From positions 1 to 47,489 of the forward strand of contig NZ_JAJFNK010000040.1 in the NCBI RefSeq assembly GCF_021739485.1: a stretch of 47,489 bases of DNA, given 5' to 3'. Source of the DNA: Alicyclobacillus tolerans (GTDB taxonomy: Bacteria > Bacillota > Bacilli > Alicyclobacillales > Alicyclobacillaceae). A program made the position numbers and the translations under genes. This document shows, one piece after another, positions 8,517-17,584 of the stretch (positions within the stretch are counted from its first letter, which is position 1; each line of letters opens with the position of its first letter). The notes under the pieces are model-generated. The model searched no databases, was not told the origin of the DNA, and saw only the letters and a program-made list of their open reading frames with translations.

Positions 8517-9209
8517 TTATAAAACGGAACCTTGTTCAAAGTCGTCAATTAGTTGTTTCACGAACATTGAGTGTTCGGCTTTAAATCCATGCTCAATATC
8601 CACCTTTAGAAGATCCTCCAACAGTTTTTTGAATCTTTGTATGGCGTTCGTGTCAGAAGACTGCTCTAATCCAAGCATACACTCCAGCGCCGTGGTCCGT
8701 ATTCTTTTCCGGAATTTCACAAGCCCATCACGGTTCAGCTTAACATGATCGATCGTCGTCTTACCCCTACCAGGGCTGGTAAGAGGCTCGGCTTCGCATG
8801 TCTCAACATTAAATGTGAAATAGTCTGAAGGCTCATCCGCAGTTGGGTCTAAGATTGGATAGTTGGGATCCCATTTACTTCCCTTGTTCGTGTTGCATCG
8901 TGGGCACGCCCAATGCAGATTGTTCCAGTCAAATATGTACTTATGGAAAGCCGGTAACGACTTCGGCTTTCTATGTTCAATAGCAGGATATTCGGTTTCA
9001 CCTACTGAAGACTCACAGAAGCAGCACTTTCCCCCGTACATTCGTTCCAAAGCGGCCTGCACATCAGGTTGATTATATTTAAACTTATATGTCGCTGCTA
9101 CCTCTTTGTAGGATCCAACCTCATTGATTTTAGCTAACAGGTCGGCCAACCATTGATCGGCATATTGTTGGAGACTCGCAGGAACGGAGGGTCGTTTTAC
9201 TTTAATCAT
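8517..9209 (-). CDS. ptuB: Septu HNH endonuclease PtuB-like
   Basis: This 230-residue HNH-family nuclease is the likely effector of a Septu-type phage defence pair. Motifs in order: KCCFCESSVG (first CxxC) near residue 60, an AIEHRKPKS catalytic ExEHR-type segment near 75, then FDWNNLHWACPRCNTNKGSKW with the second CxxC and HNH asparagine. The ATG at 9209 is chosen because it forms an 8-nt overlap (ATGATTAA) with the ptuA stop, indicating translational coupling; a longer frame from a GTG at 9242 also exists. PtuA-PtuB complexes are known to restrict phage. A retron-type HNH is an alternative, but there is no reverse transcriptase. Confidence 0.85.
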   Translation of the reverse strand: MIKVKRPSVPASLQQYADQWLADLLAKINEVGSYKEVAATYKFKYNQPDVQAALERMYGGKCCFCESSVGETEYPAIEHRKPKSLPAFHKYIFDWNNLHWACPRCNTNKGSKWDPNYPILDPTADEPSDYFTFNVETCEAEPLTSPGRGKTTIDHVKLNRDGLVKFRKRIRTTALECMLGLEQSSDTNAIQRFKKLLEDLLKVDIEHGFKAEHSMFVKQLIDDFEQGSVL

Positions 9210-10545
9210 CTTCTTCACCCGAAACCTCGGAAGCCATCGCACGGATCCGGGCGTTAATAATCGCCGGGTCTCCTTCCGGAAGAATACGGTACAAGCCTTT
9301 AACTACGTCGTTTAGTCTTATCTTTTCGTCAACACTTAGCTCGCTTCGTAGACTCTTTGCATACAACCGTTCAACGAGGTCAATGTTCCTAGTCACCCGA
9401 GGATCTCGAGCAAATGTGTCCATGAATTCCATTAGGATGTCTTCAACCAACCATCCGTACGGTGCCTTTTCACGCGAGTGATCAACGTCATTTGGGTCGT
9501 CCGTGAGTGACAGGCGGACGATGTCACCTTCGTCACACGATGCAATCACGATGGGTGCATGCGTACTAGCAATAAATTGCACCCTGGGGAAGGTATCCTT
9601 TAGAGCATGTACGACCCTCCACTGCCACTTGGGGTGAAGGTGCAGGTCCAGTTCGTCAATCAGTACGACACCTGGCGTCCCCCTTGTAGCCTGATCCTTG
9701 AGCTGCGGATTCAATAAAGACATCCGATAAGCGATGTCTGCAACCATTCCAATCACGCTTCGGAACCCGGCACTCATTCTACGTAATGGGATCGTCTTCC
9801 CGTGGCCGCTTTCAATCATGACTTCGTTTTCCTCGAAGTCAAAGTATATACTAGTGTCACTATCACCGTACGATAGACTTTGCATAAAGATATTAACTGC
9901 ACCTACAACGGCCTGTAATTCCCCAATCTGCCTATTCCTCTGCAACTGTATCATGCTCATTTTTTTGAGCCAACTTCCGAACAACTTAACATCTGATTCA
10001 GTATCCAAACAATCCTTGTATCCTAGTAGGCGTGATGGTTCCTCTTTTGTAAACGGATCATACCATCTGTCTTTTTTCTGTGAAAAGAGCCTTCCTGCGC
10101 TTTGATACGACATCACAGGTAGTATCACTTCTCGGTTGCTGGCTCTGATCTCTTTTTGCAATCTTTCACTATATGAGGTCATATCCTTAGCGTAAATTCT
10201 TGTGGTTCTTCCGTTGTGTACCCTATCTCGCGTTCTTTTCCACGTTATCGTCCTATCACCGAAATTCCCTGTACATTCGACGGTCACGGGGACTTGATAC
10301 TCTTTTGTGACAGTTGCATCCCCCAGCTTGAGCCATTCCCGCCTTATATCTTCGATGTAAATGTTTCTTCCCTTAACACCATCATATGGAGCGAGGTAGC
10401 CCCCAAGGGCGACACACAGGGCCTCAAGTACTGTAGTTTTACCTGTGCCGTTATCGCCGACTATCAATGTGAAATTCGAGTTAAAATGGAACGATTCTTC
10501 TCTGAACATCTTGAAGTTGTTTAGTATGAGGTTTTCAATCATCAT
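9202..10545 (-). CDS. ptuA: Septu ATPase PtuA-like
   Basis: This 447-residue SMC/ABC-like AAA ATPase starts MMIENLILNNFKMF. It has a Walker A at GDNGTGKTTVLEAL near residue 32, an ABC-signature-like RRMSAGFRSVIGM in the middle, Walker B VVLIDELDLHLHPKWQW and an H-loop-type STHAP. This is the arrangement of the PtuA/RecF-like ATPases paired with HNH nucleases. The frame is open to 10623, but the upstream 26 residues contain a short direct repeat and lack a ribosome site, while a G-rich GGGGG lies 8 nt before the ATG at 10545 (a second ATG follows at 10542). It is expected to sense infection and control PtuB. Confidence 0.85.
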   Translation of the reverse strand: MMIENLILNNFKMFREESFHFNSNFTLIVGDNGTGKTTVLEALCVALGGYLAPYDGVKGRNIYIEDIRREWLKLGDATVTKEYQVPVTVECTGNFGDRTITWKRTRDRVHNGRTTRIYAKDMTSYSERLQKEIRASNREVILPVMSYQSAGRLFSQKKDRWYDPFTKEEPSRLLGYKDCLDTESDVKLFGSWLKKMSMIQLQRNRQIGELQAVVGAVNIFMQSLSYGDSDTSIYFDFEENEVMIESGHGKTIPLRRMSAGFRSVIGMVADIAYRMSLLNPQLKDQATRGTPGVVLIDELDLHLHPKWQWRVVHALKDTFPRVQFIASTHAPIVIASCDEGDIVRLSLTDDPNDVDHSREKAPYGWLVEDILMEFMDTFARDPRVTRNIDLVERLYAKSLRSELSVDEKIRLNDVVKGLYRILPEGDPAIINARIRAMASEVSGEEDD

Positions 10546-10829
10546 TCGACTAACCCCCGTCTCCTTAAACCACCAACGTGATCCTTCGCGAAGAAAAGCC
10601 CGAAGAAAAGCCCTTTGTTCCATTATCTCACACCACTACGCATGACTAAACAGCATTACCTAAGTCACGTGCAAGAAATGCATGAAACATAAAACTCAGA
10701 CTGTTGAGCCTTCCGAGTTAGAGTCTCAGGTAGTGGTGTAAATTCCACGGCTAGATCTTGACGAAAAAGCCATCGAATGCAATCCGAATCTACTAAAAGT
10801 GTCCAGCAAATAGTAGAGGAGGCACATCG

Positions 10830-11206
10830 ATGGCTTCTACAGACAAGATCGCACTTTTGGAGCTCATTCCCAAGATCGGATTAGAGGATAGTGATGTGGA
10901 TTTCTTGAAGGAGGGGCTGAGAGTCCTCACCCAGACTGTGATGGAAGCGGAGGTGAGTTCCCTCATTGGCGCTGAACGATATGAGCGTAGTGACAAGCGC
11001 AACAACAGCCCGCAATGGACACAGAGACCGGGAATGGGATACCCGTGTTGGAACGATTGACCTGCAGATCCCGAAGCTGCGTAAGGGGAGCTACTTTCCC
11101 AGTATGCTAGCCTCGGCGCAAAGCTGAGAAGGCACTGCTTTCCGTTGTTCAAGACGCATACGAGCATGGCGTGAGCACCCGTAAGGTGGATGAATTAGTT
11201 GAATCA
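10830..11206 (+). pseudogene. IS256 family transposase fragment
   Basis: The frame starts MASTDKIALLELIPKIGLED after AGAGGAGG and reads a typical mutator/IS256 N-terminus up to MEAEVSSLIGAERYERSD near residue 50. It then shifts: the expected RNGHRD and WDTRVGTIDLQIPKL residues continue in another frame, a second shift restores a RRKAEKALLSVVQDAY-like segment, and similarity ends near VDELVES. The DDE catalytic core is absent. It is a truncated, frameshifted remnant between Septu and the tcu operon, on the opposite strand to both. Confidence 0.85.
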
Positions 11207-11312
11207 GGAACAGGGTCGGTGTCGTTCATTAGGACGCAGGTTCCCCTACATAAGATGAGACATGAACGGCTAACCAGGGGTTGCTCCAAATTTCCCAAAT
11301 ATCAACACTGAC

Positions 11313-12416
11313 TTAGTGTTCTCTCTTCGTCGCACTCCCAACTGTCCGTTCCTCCTGTGCGTAGCGGAGCAGTGCCAAATACCGATATACAAAATGTACA
11401 AATTTAGAATACGGTGCGGTAAAGAACAAAGAGGCGACAGTTCCCAAGTGGATGGCAAGTACCACACCCATTGCGGCGGTATTCCGCAACAACAACACGA
11501 GCATCCCGGTCACTCCGATGGTTAGCAAGGAAACGGAAAAAGCGCTTCCGGATTCTTCCGAATTCTCGTCGGCAGCAGCCCGTTCAGTCTTTGACTTGCC
11601 ATAGAGCAACCCCGCCGTCCCGACAATGATGCCTATTCCGCCTAGGACACCGAGAATCACCACCGGATTGTCAATCGGATAGGGTGCCTGTACATGCAAT
11701 ACATGTGAATAGAACGCCCCCAGAGCAGTAGAAATAAAATCAAGGATAAATCCATAGGCAACTAGGTGATGCAGCCACCTCCGGTTCACAGCCCGTTCCT
11801 CTTCTAGTCCTTCTCTGCCAAGGTAACGCAGCTTTAGTGCGTCTGATGTTGCCTTAATGAGGTCTTTTCTGGTCACCGGTCCTAGATTAGAAGGTTTGAT
11901 ATCACGCCAAAATCTGATAGCTCCAAAGAGCCATCCCCCAACGAACCACACACCCAGTACTCCGAATCCAATCTCTAAAGCAGGTTCTGAGATCACCTTG
12001 TAAAACGCCCCTGGCCCAACATGATGACGAAAAATCCTATCAACGCCATTGGTTACTATCGAAGATACAACCATGAATAGCATGGCTAAAATCGCGACTC
12101 GCCAGAAACCACGCCTTCTCCCCAGCAAACGAGTCCATCCGTTCGGCCATGCATACTTTCGATACGACTCCACGCGCAGACCACTAAACAGTTTTGGCGG
12201 ATTGATTGCAAACTCGTGAGGTGCTGTGAATGGACACGCAAAATAGCAATCTCTGCAGTCATGACACAGGTTTGCAAAATACGCTAAGTCTTTGTCACTA
12301 AATTCACGATGCCGCTCCACTGCCCGCCACACGGCACAGTAACCCTCACAATAGCGACATGCGTTACATACCCGTAACTGACGCTTACCCTCCGTGACGA
12401 GATCATTTGAGGACAT
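11313..12416 (-). CDS. tcuB: Tricarballylate utilisation protein TcuB
   Basis: This 367-residue membrane iron-sulfur protein is expected to reoxidise TcuA's FAD by passing electrons to the quinone pool. Two ferredoxin-like clusters are visible near the N-terminus: CNACRYCEGYC around residue 17 and CHDCRDCYFACP around 52. Several hydrophobic segments follow (for example LAMLFMVVSSIV), as in the TcuB/CitB family. I choose the ATG at 12416, preceded by GGAGGAGG; the frame is open further upstream into tcuA. It overlaps tcuA by 14 nt and is last in the operon. Length is close to the Salmonella protein. Confidence 0.88.
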   Translation of the reverse strand: MSSNDLVTEGKRQLRVCNACRYCEGYCAVWRAVERHREFSDKDLAYFANLCHDCRDCYFACPFTAPHEFAINPPKLFSGLRVESYRKYAWPNGWTRLLGRRRGFWRVAILAMLFMVVSSIVTNGVDRIFRHHVGPGAFYKVISEPALEIGFGVLGVWFVGGWLFGAIRFWRDIKPSNLGPVTRKDLIKATSDALKLRYLGREGLEEERAVNRRWLHHLVAYGFILDFISTALGAFYSHVLHVQAPYPIDNPVVILGVLGGIGIIVGTAGLLYGKSKTERAAADENSEESGSAFSVSLLTIGVTGMLVLLLRNTAAMGVVLAIHLGTVASLFFTAPYSKFVHFVYRYLALLRYAQEERTVGSATKREH

Positions 12417-13800
12417 TGGCTGCCTCCTCCCCTGCGATTCTTCCAAGTACGGCACCCATTGTGAGTCCAAAACCAGCCAAGTACCCGCGCCTTAGAACGT
12501 TCCCCGCCACCATCTCCCCAGCTGCAAACATGTTTTTGGCTAAGCGTCCGTTCCCCAACTTTATTCTCGCCTTCTCCGTGATGCCTACGCCAAGGTAGGT
12601 AAACGTGATCCCGGCCTTGAGTGGATAGGCATAAAATGGAGGTTGTTCAATTGGGAGGGCCCAATGCGTCTTTGGGGGAATCAATCCGACAGTATGGCAG
12701 TCGTCCAACTCCTCTGGGTTGAAAGTCCCTGGAACTACGGAGTTGTTAAATGAATCGATGGTTTGTTTTAGGTTTGCAGTATCGATGCCAAGCTTTCTCG
12801 CCAGCTCTTCCAGTGTGACGGCCACAATCGGTTCGAATACGGATGGCATGAACTTTCCAAGTACCTTACTGTCAATGATGGAGTATGCGACCTGGCTAGG
12901 TTGTCGAGCAATTAAACCACCCCAAATTGCATAGCGTTTGGGCCAGAAATCCTCACCCTCGTCGTAAAATCGAAGGCCATTTTTATTCACAGCAATACCG
13001 AACGGGACACTGTCTAGCCTTGTGACGATCCCGCCATCGTACTTTGGGGCCCGGCCATCCACGGCTACCGCATGGAATCCGTCCGGGTCTCCAACGGCTA
13101 CCGCGCCATAGGTGAGCAGCAAATCAAGAACGTTGCCTTGATTATAAGGTGTACCGCGGACAATAAAGTTGTCTGCTGCAGAACCCCAATATCTTCTCAA
13201 CCATTCCATGTTTGCCTCAAAGCCACCCGATGCAAAAATAGCTGCTCCCGCTTGAACGGTCAGGACGTCGCTGCCGCATTGTACTTTGACTGCTTTAAAC
13301 TCGTCCCCGTCAATCAGTAAATCTTGCACCATCGAGTCGTACCATACTTCTACACCTCGCGCTTTTGCCGTTTTATAATACGCGTTCATCATGGCTCGAC
13401 CGCCGCCCAACATAAATAAGTTGGTTCGGGCCAAATGAAGTGTTCCAGACAATGGCGCCTGCCAACGAATGCCTTGTTTCTCCAGCCACTCAGGAAGTTC
13501 GGCCGATTTGCAAACAATTAAGCGAGCAAGAGTTTGGTCGATTTCACCCCCTGCTACACGATTTAAGTCCTCAAGAAATTCTTCTTCAGAATACGTGCTT
13601 GTCATGTACTTATTTTCCGCGACATGCATGATGCGAAAGTCACGAGTATGACGGCTGTTGCCTCCACGATAAAATTTGGGGGCCCGCTCAATCACAAGGA
13701 CGCGTTGACCACGGAGGCGAGCCTCTAAAGCAGCGGATAGAGCCGCATTTCCGCCTCCAACCACAATGATGTCGTAAACGTAGTGACGTTCCTCCCCCAT
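12403..13800 (-). CDS. tcuA: FAD-dependent tricarballylate dehydrogenase TcuA
   Basis: This 465-residue flavoprotein of the fumarate reductase/succinate dehydrogenase class has the FAD motif YDIIVVGGGNAALSAALEA, then a RGGNSRHTRDFR stretch characteristic of TcuA, a VVPGTFNPEEL cap segment and a C-terminal GYLAGFGLTMGAVLGRIAG. TcuA oxidises tricarballylate to cis-aconitate in Salmonella. The ATG at 13800 follows GGGAGG by 9 nt; the in-frame 28 residues upstream look non-coding. Pairing with tcuB is the known arrangement, but the rest of this operon (CoA enzymes) is not the Salmonella tcuRABC set, so a related tricarboxylate or alkene/alkane diacid is possible. Confidence 0.85.
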   Translation of the reverse strand: MGEERHYVYDIIVVGGGNAALSAALEARLRGQRVLVIERAPKFYRGGNSRHTRDFRIMHVAENKYMTSTYSEEEFLEDLNRVAGGEIDQTLARLIVCKSAELPEWLEKQGIRWQAPLSGTLHLARTNLFMLGGGRAMMNAYYKTAKARGVEVWYDSMVQDLLIDGDEFKAVKVQCGSDVLTVQAGAAIFASGGFEANMEWLRRYWGSAADNFIVRGTPYNQGNVLDLLLTYGAVAVGDPDGFHAVAVDGRAPKYDGGIVTRLDSVPFGIAVNKNGLRFYDEGEDFWPKRYAIWGGLIARQPSQVAYSIIDSKVLGKFMPSVFEPIVAVTLEELARKLGIDTANLKQTIDSFNNSVVPGTFNPEELDDCHTVGLIPPKTHWALPIEQPPFYAYPLKAGITFTYLGVGITEKARIKLGNGRLAKNMFAAGEMVAGNVLRRGYLAGFGLTMGAVLGRIAGEEAANVLK

Positions 13801-13962
13801 CCTATGCTTCCTCCCAACATCAACAGTTGACGAACCAAAATTGGCTGCCAAAAGCAAGTACACCAGTAACCAAAACTGGTCCACTGGTGTCTTGTGCTCG
13901 CCTTCAACGTTTGTAGCTTTTGTTTTGTATCCGGTATTTCCGTACCATCTTTAGAGCAGTCA

Positions 13963-15111
13963 TCATACTTGTTTATGTGCCGCCCCATTATGTTGTAATG
14001 CGTCTAATCGACCGGGTGGGTAGATATTTAGAGGTGGCCGGCAATCGTCGATCATAATTGGCATCCCGATCGAACGAAACTCAGGAATGTCTGGATGGTC
14101 TATCGTTTGAACCAAGTTTCCGGCTAGGAGTTGGGGATTCATCATCACTTGGCCTACATTTGCAACGGGTGAAGCCGGGATCCCGGCATGGCGAAGTTTC
14201 TCTAACCAATCTACAGATGTTGCGGTTCGAGTAATGTTTCTAATTTCCCCGATCAATTCTTGCCGATGAGTTACCCGTTGTGCATTCGTCACATACCTCT
14301 CGTCATCAATCCAGTCAGGACGTTCGAGAACATGGCACAAACTTCGAAACAGATTATCGTTGCCAGCCGCAATAATAATCCACTCATCATTTTTCGTTGG
14401 AAAAGCCTCATACGGAACAATCGTCGATGTGCCGGACCCCCATCCTTGTGGAGATTTTCCAGAAGCCCAGAACGATGTAGCGTGGTAGGTCATCCATGCG
14501 ACAGATGTTTCAAACAATGCGCTGACGACTCGATGACCCGTCCCATTTTGACTCCGCATTTGTAACGCACCCATGACTCCCAAAGCTAACCACATTCCTG
14601 TACCCATGTCGATAATGGATGTCCCCACCCGTACCGGCTCCTCGCCAGGCCGTCCAGTAACACTCATGATGCCACCCATCGCTTGCATCAACGGATCGTA
14701 CCCTGGCTCTTTTTGCTTGGGCCCATAATGCCCGTAGGCCGTTACTTCCCCGTAGACGAGTTTAGGGTACTTCTCATGCAGTGTCTCATAATCGAGACCG
14801 TATCTTTTAGACACCCCTGGACGCGTACTAATTAAAAAAACGTCGGCCTTCTCAAGAAGTTCGTGTAAGGAAGCTATCCCTGCCTCGGATTTAATGTTAA
14901 TCACAACGCCTTGTTTGTTGCGATTAAGAGCCAAGTAGGAAGCACTATGTCCTTCCCAAAAAGGGGGGCCCCATGACCTAGTCGGGTCTCCTTCCGGAGG
15001 TTCTACCTTGATGACAGTTGCACCCATTTCCGCAAGGATCATTCCGGCGTAGGGGCCAGCAACATTTTGTGTCATGTCTACCACATGAACTCCTTCTAGT
15101 GGCCACCTCAT
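13963..15111 (-). CDS. CaiB/BaiF CoA-transferase (second of pair)
   Basis: This 382-residue family III CoA-transferase moves CoA from a donor such as succinyl-CoA to a carboxylic acid. It opens PLEGVHVVDMTQNVAGPYAGMILAEMGATVIKVEPPEGD, the family N-terminus. The catalytic aspartate is in GTSIIDMGTGM near residue 172, after PGYDPLMQAMGGIM. AAGGAGGGAGG precedes the ATG, which overlaps the previous stop by 4 nt (ATGA). Two unlike CaiB/BaiF genes side by side recall the two-subunit succinyl-CoA:malate/citramalate CoA-transferases, so these may form a heteromer or act on two acids. Confidence 0.85.
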   Translation of the reverse strand: MRWPLEGVHVVDMTQNVAGPYAGMILAEMGATVIKVEPPEGDPTRSWGPPFWEGHSASYLALNRNKQGVVINIKSEAGIASLHELLEKADVFLISTRPGVSKRYGLDYETLHEKYPKLVYGEVTAYGHYGPKQKEPGYDPLMQAMGGIMSVTGRPGEEPVRVGTSIIDMGTGMWLALGVMGALQMRSQNGTGHRVVSALFETSVAWMTYHATSFWASGKSPQGWGSGTSTIVPYEAFPTKNDEWIIIAAGNDNLFRSLCHVLERPDWIDDERYVTNAQRVTHRQELIGEIRNITRTATSVDWLEKLRHAGIPASPVANVGQVMMNPQLLAGNLVQTIDHPDIPEFRSIGMPIMIDDCRPPLNIYPPGRLDALQHNGAAHKQV

Positions 15112-16334
15112 GCTTGACCTCCCTCCTTGTTTAACAGTGCAATGACACCGTCCTTTTCCAATTCGCGAATCTCTTCATGACTCAAGCGCAAAGACGTTTG
15201 TAAAACCTCCTCGGTATGTTCGGCAAATAGGGGTGCACGCTTAGGAGGAGGGGCCTCCCACCATCCGTGAATAGGTGCACCCAGTGTCTTGACACGACCT
15301 AAAACCGGGTGTTCATATTCAACCAACAACCCTCTTTGCCGAGGGACTTCACCATCTTGCAACGCTTCGGCGACTGTATTGACAGGCTCAATGGGAATCT
15401 TGCCATGGAGTTGCTCCAGCCAGTAAGATGTGGACTCTTCTTGAAACCGTTGCTGGAGAATTGTGGTAACCTCAATTCGGTGAGTATAGCGATCCGCCAT
15501 GGACGGGAAACGGTCAATCAGTTCTTCCAGTCCCATTTGTGTCGCGAGAATCCGAAAAAACTTCTCTTTCACACAAGCCACCACAATATGACCATCTTTA
15601 GTCGGAAATTCCTGAAACGGGACAACCGTCGGGTGCATAGAGTGAGGCAGTCTTTCGGAAATCCACCCCTGGCTCATGGACCAGGTTCCAATGTATCCCA
15701 AAGAGGACAAGGCAGTGTCGTATAAGGATACGTCGATATCCCCACCAATCTTGCTTTCCCGCGCTCGTAAGATGCCAGAGACCATGGCAAGTGCTGCTAT
15801 CATTCCTGCGGATATGTCTACCAGAGAAAGGCCGGATTTAATAGGATAGCTGTCCGGCGAACCCGTCAAACTCATCCAGCCTGCTTTGCCCTGAAAAAGG
15901 TAGTCGTATCCCGGGAGGTTTGCATCCTCCCCTTTTCTTCCATATCCCGTTAACGCCAAGCAACAAAGCCCCTCATTGATGTCCTTTAGATGAGAATATG
16001 TCAGCCCGAGTCGCTCTGCAGCGTCACCCCGGAGGTTGTGAAACACTGCGTCTGCCTTTGCTGCTAAGCTTCGGAATATATCCTGTCCCTTTGGAACGTC
16101 GAGCCGCAGCGCGACGGATTTGCTTGCACGGTTATGTGCCTCAAAAAACAGGCTGTTGTTTTGATCTGTAAACAACGGGGGTACTCTTCGGCCAACATCC
16201 CCAGAATCGAGGGGACTTTCAATTTTGATAACCTGTGCCCCCAAATCCGATAACAGTTGCGTAGACAACGGCCCAGCACCATATTGAGACACAGCCAGAA
16301 TCGTTACACTTTCCAAGGGGCGTTTTGTATCCAT
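15108..16334 (-). CDS. CaiB/BaiF CoA-transferase (first of pair)
   Basis: This 408-residue family III CoA-transferase starts PLESVTILAVSQYGAGPLSTQLLSDLGAQVIKIE. A PGYDYLFQGKAGWMSLTG segment comes before the probable catalytic Asp in LSLVDISAGM. It differs clearly from its neighbour, so this is not a recent duplication. It is translationally coupled to the downstream transferase (ATGA overlap) and lies 53 nt after the acyl-CoA dehydrogenase. It likely activates the carboxylic acid feeding the dehydrogenase or hydratase; itaconate, mesaconate, aconitate or tricarballylate are candidates by context only. Confidence 0.85.
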   Translation of the reverse strand: MDTKRPLESVTILAVSQYGAGPLSTQLLSDLGAQVIKIESPLDSGDVGRRVPPLFTDQNNSLFFEAHNRASKSVALRLDVPKGQDIFRSLAAKADAVFHNLRGDAAERLGLTYSHLKDINEGLCCLALTGYGRKGEDANLPGYDYLFQGKAGWMSLTGSPDSYPIKSGLSLVDISAGMIAALAMVSGILRARESKIGGDIDVSLYDTALSSLGYIGTWSMSQGWISERLPHSMHPTVVPFQEFPTKDGHIVVACVKEKFFRILATQMGLEELIDRFPSMADRYTHRIEVTTILQQRFQEESTSYWLEQLHGKIPIEPVNTVAEALQDGEVPRQRGLLVEYEHPVLGRVKTLGAPIHGWWEAPPPKRAPLFAEHTEEVLQTSLRLSHEEIRELEKDGVIALLNKEGGQA

Positions 16335-16387
16335 CTTCTACTCCCACCCTGTTGAGTCGAATTTGCCGAATCTAACAACGTCTCCCA

Positions 16388-17542
16388 TCAATAGGACCTT
16401 GGCATCTTCAAGATGTGCTCCGCCACATAACCCATAACTAAGTTATTTGAGACTGGGGCAACGAGCGGAAGTCTGGCCTCGCGGAATTTTCGTTCGATGT
16501 TGTAGTCTGTGGCAACGCCATATCCGCCGAAACACATCATGGCTGCGTTGGCTGCCTTCCATGAGGCTTCCGAACTAAGGTACTTAGCCATATTGGCTTC
16601 CGCACCGCACTGTATCCCCTGGTCAAACAGATCCGCCGCTCGATCACGCATGAGAGTCGCAGCTTCTAAATCCATATAAGCTTGTGCGATTGGAAACTGA
16701 ACGCCTTGGTTTTGCCCAATGGGTCGGCCAAATACGACGCGCTGGGAAGCGTATTCACTGGATTTATCAACAAAGTATCGTCCGTCACCCAGGCACTCCG
16801 AAGCAACCAGAATGCGTTCTGCATTGACTCCACTCAATAGATACCTAAACCCTTTACCTTCCTCTCCAATCAGGTTTTCTACGGGGACCTCCGCGTCATC
16901 GAAATACACTTGGTTTGTCTCATGGTTAATCATGGTTTCAATCGGATGAACCTGAACTTTATCGCCCTGATCACGTAAGTCGAGCACAAACAGACTCAGT
17001 CCATCCGTTTTCTTCGCAACCTGGTCCCGAGGCGTGGTTCTTGCGATGAGCAACATCAAATCAGAATGTTGAACTCGAGAAATAAAAATCTTCTGTCCTC
17101 GGATTTTATAGACGTCTCCTTTTCGTTCAGCAAAAGTGGATATATTCGTTGTATCTGATCCCGCATTTGGCTCCGTAATTCCAAAGGCTTGCAGGCGAAT
17201 TTCGCCACTGGCAATACCAGGGAGCCAACGTTTCTTTTGGTCATCGTTTCCGTGTCTGAGCAGAGCACCCATGGTGTACATTTGAGCGTGTCCGGGGGCT
17301 GCATTTCCACCTGACCGATTGATTTCTTCCAGAACGAGTGCGGCATCTTGAATGCCCAGCCCGCCTCCACCGTACTCTTCTGGGATGAGCATCGCGAGCC
17401 ATCCAGCGGCAGTGAGAGCCTGAATGAACTCCTCCGGATAGCTTTTGTTTGCATCCATGGTCCGCCAATACTCTTCCGGGAACTTTGCACACAGAGCACG
17501 AATACCTGAACGGATCTGCTCTTTCATTGTATCTTCAGCCAT
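16388..17542 (-). CDS. Acyl-CoA dehydrogenase
   Basis: This 384-residue flavoprotein should oxidise an acyl-CoA to the 2-enoyl-CoA. It has the family layout: N-terminal helices with LIPEEYGGGGLG, the flavin-contact ITEPNAGSDTTN near residue 130, a beta domain, GRPIGQNQGVQFPIA and the C-terminal CFGGYGVATDYNIERKFREARL. The usual C-terminal EGT catalytic segment is replaced by APVSNNL. An alternative base is the Glu in NAERILVASECLG, the position used by isovaleryl-CoA-type dehydrogenases. AGGAGGAG 7 nt upstream supports the start. A branched substrate would fit. Confidence 0.88.
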   Translation of the reverse strand: MAEDTMKEQIRSGIRALCAKFPEEYWRTMDANKSYPEEFIQALTAAGWLAMLIPEEYGGGGLGIQDAALVLEEINRSGGNAAPGHAQMYTMGALLRHGNDDQKKRWLPGIASGEIRLQAFGITEPNAGSDTTNISTFAERKGDVYKIRGQKIFISRVQHSDLMLLIARTTPRDQVAKKTDGLSLFVLDLRDQGDKVQVHPIETMINHETNQVYFDDAEVPVENLIGEEGKGFRYLLSGVNAERILVASECLGDGRYFVDKSSEYASQRVVFGRPIGQNQGVQFPIAQAYMDLEAATLMRDRAADLFDQGIQCGAEANMAKYLSSEASWKAANAAMMCFGGYGVATDYNIERKFREARLPLVAPVSNNLVMGYVAEHILKMPRSY

Positions 17543-17584
17543 TGTCGACTCCTCCTGTGGTGTTGTTTAGACTTTGGATTTTGT

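Noticed and set aside
8187..8548. Two overlapping minus-strand frames after ptuB
   Set aside because: Both could be debris; no family recognised and one overlaps the ptuB 3' end.
8517..10623. Retron with ATPase-HNH effectors
   Set aside because: No reverse transcriptase or msr/msd-like stretch next to the pair; plain Septu fits better.
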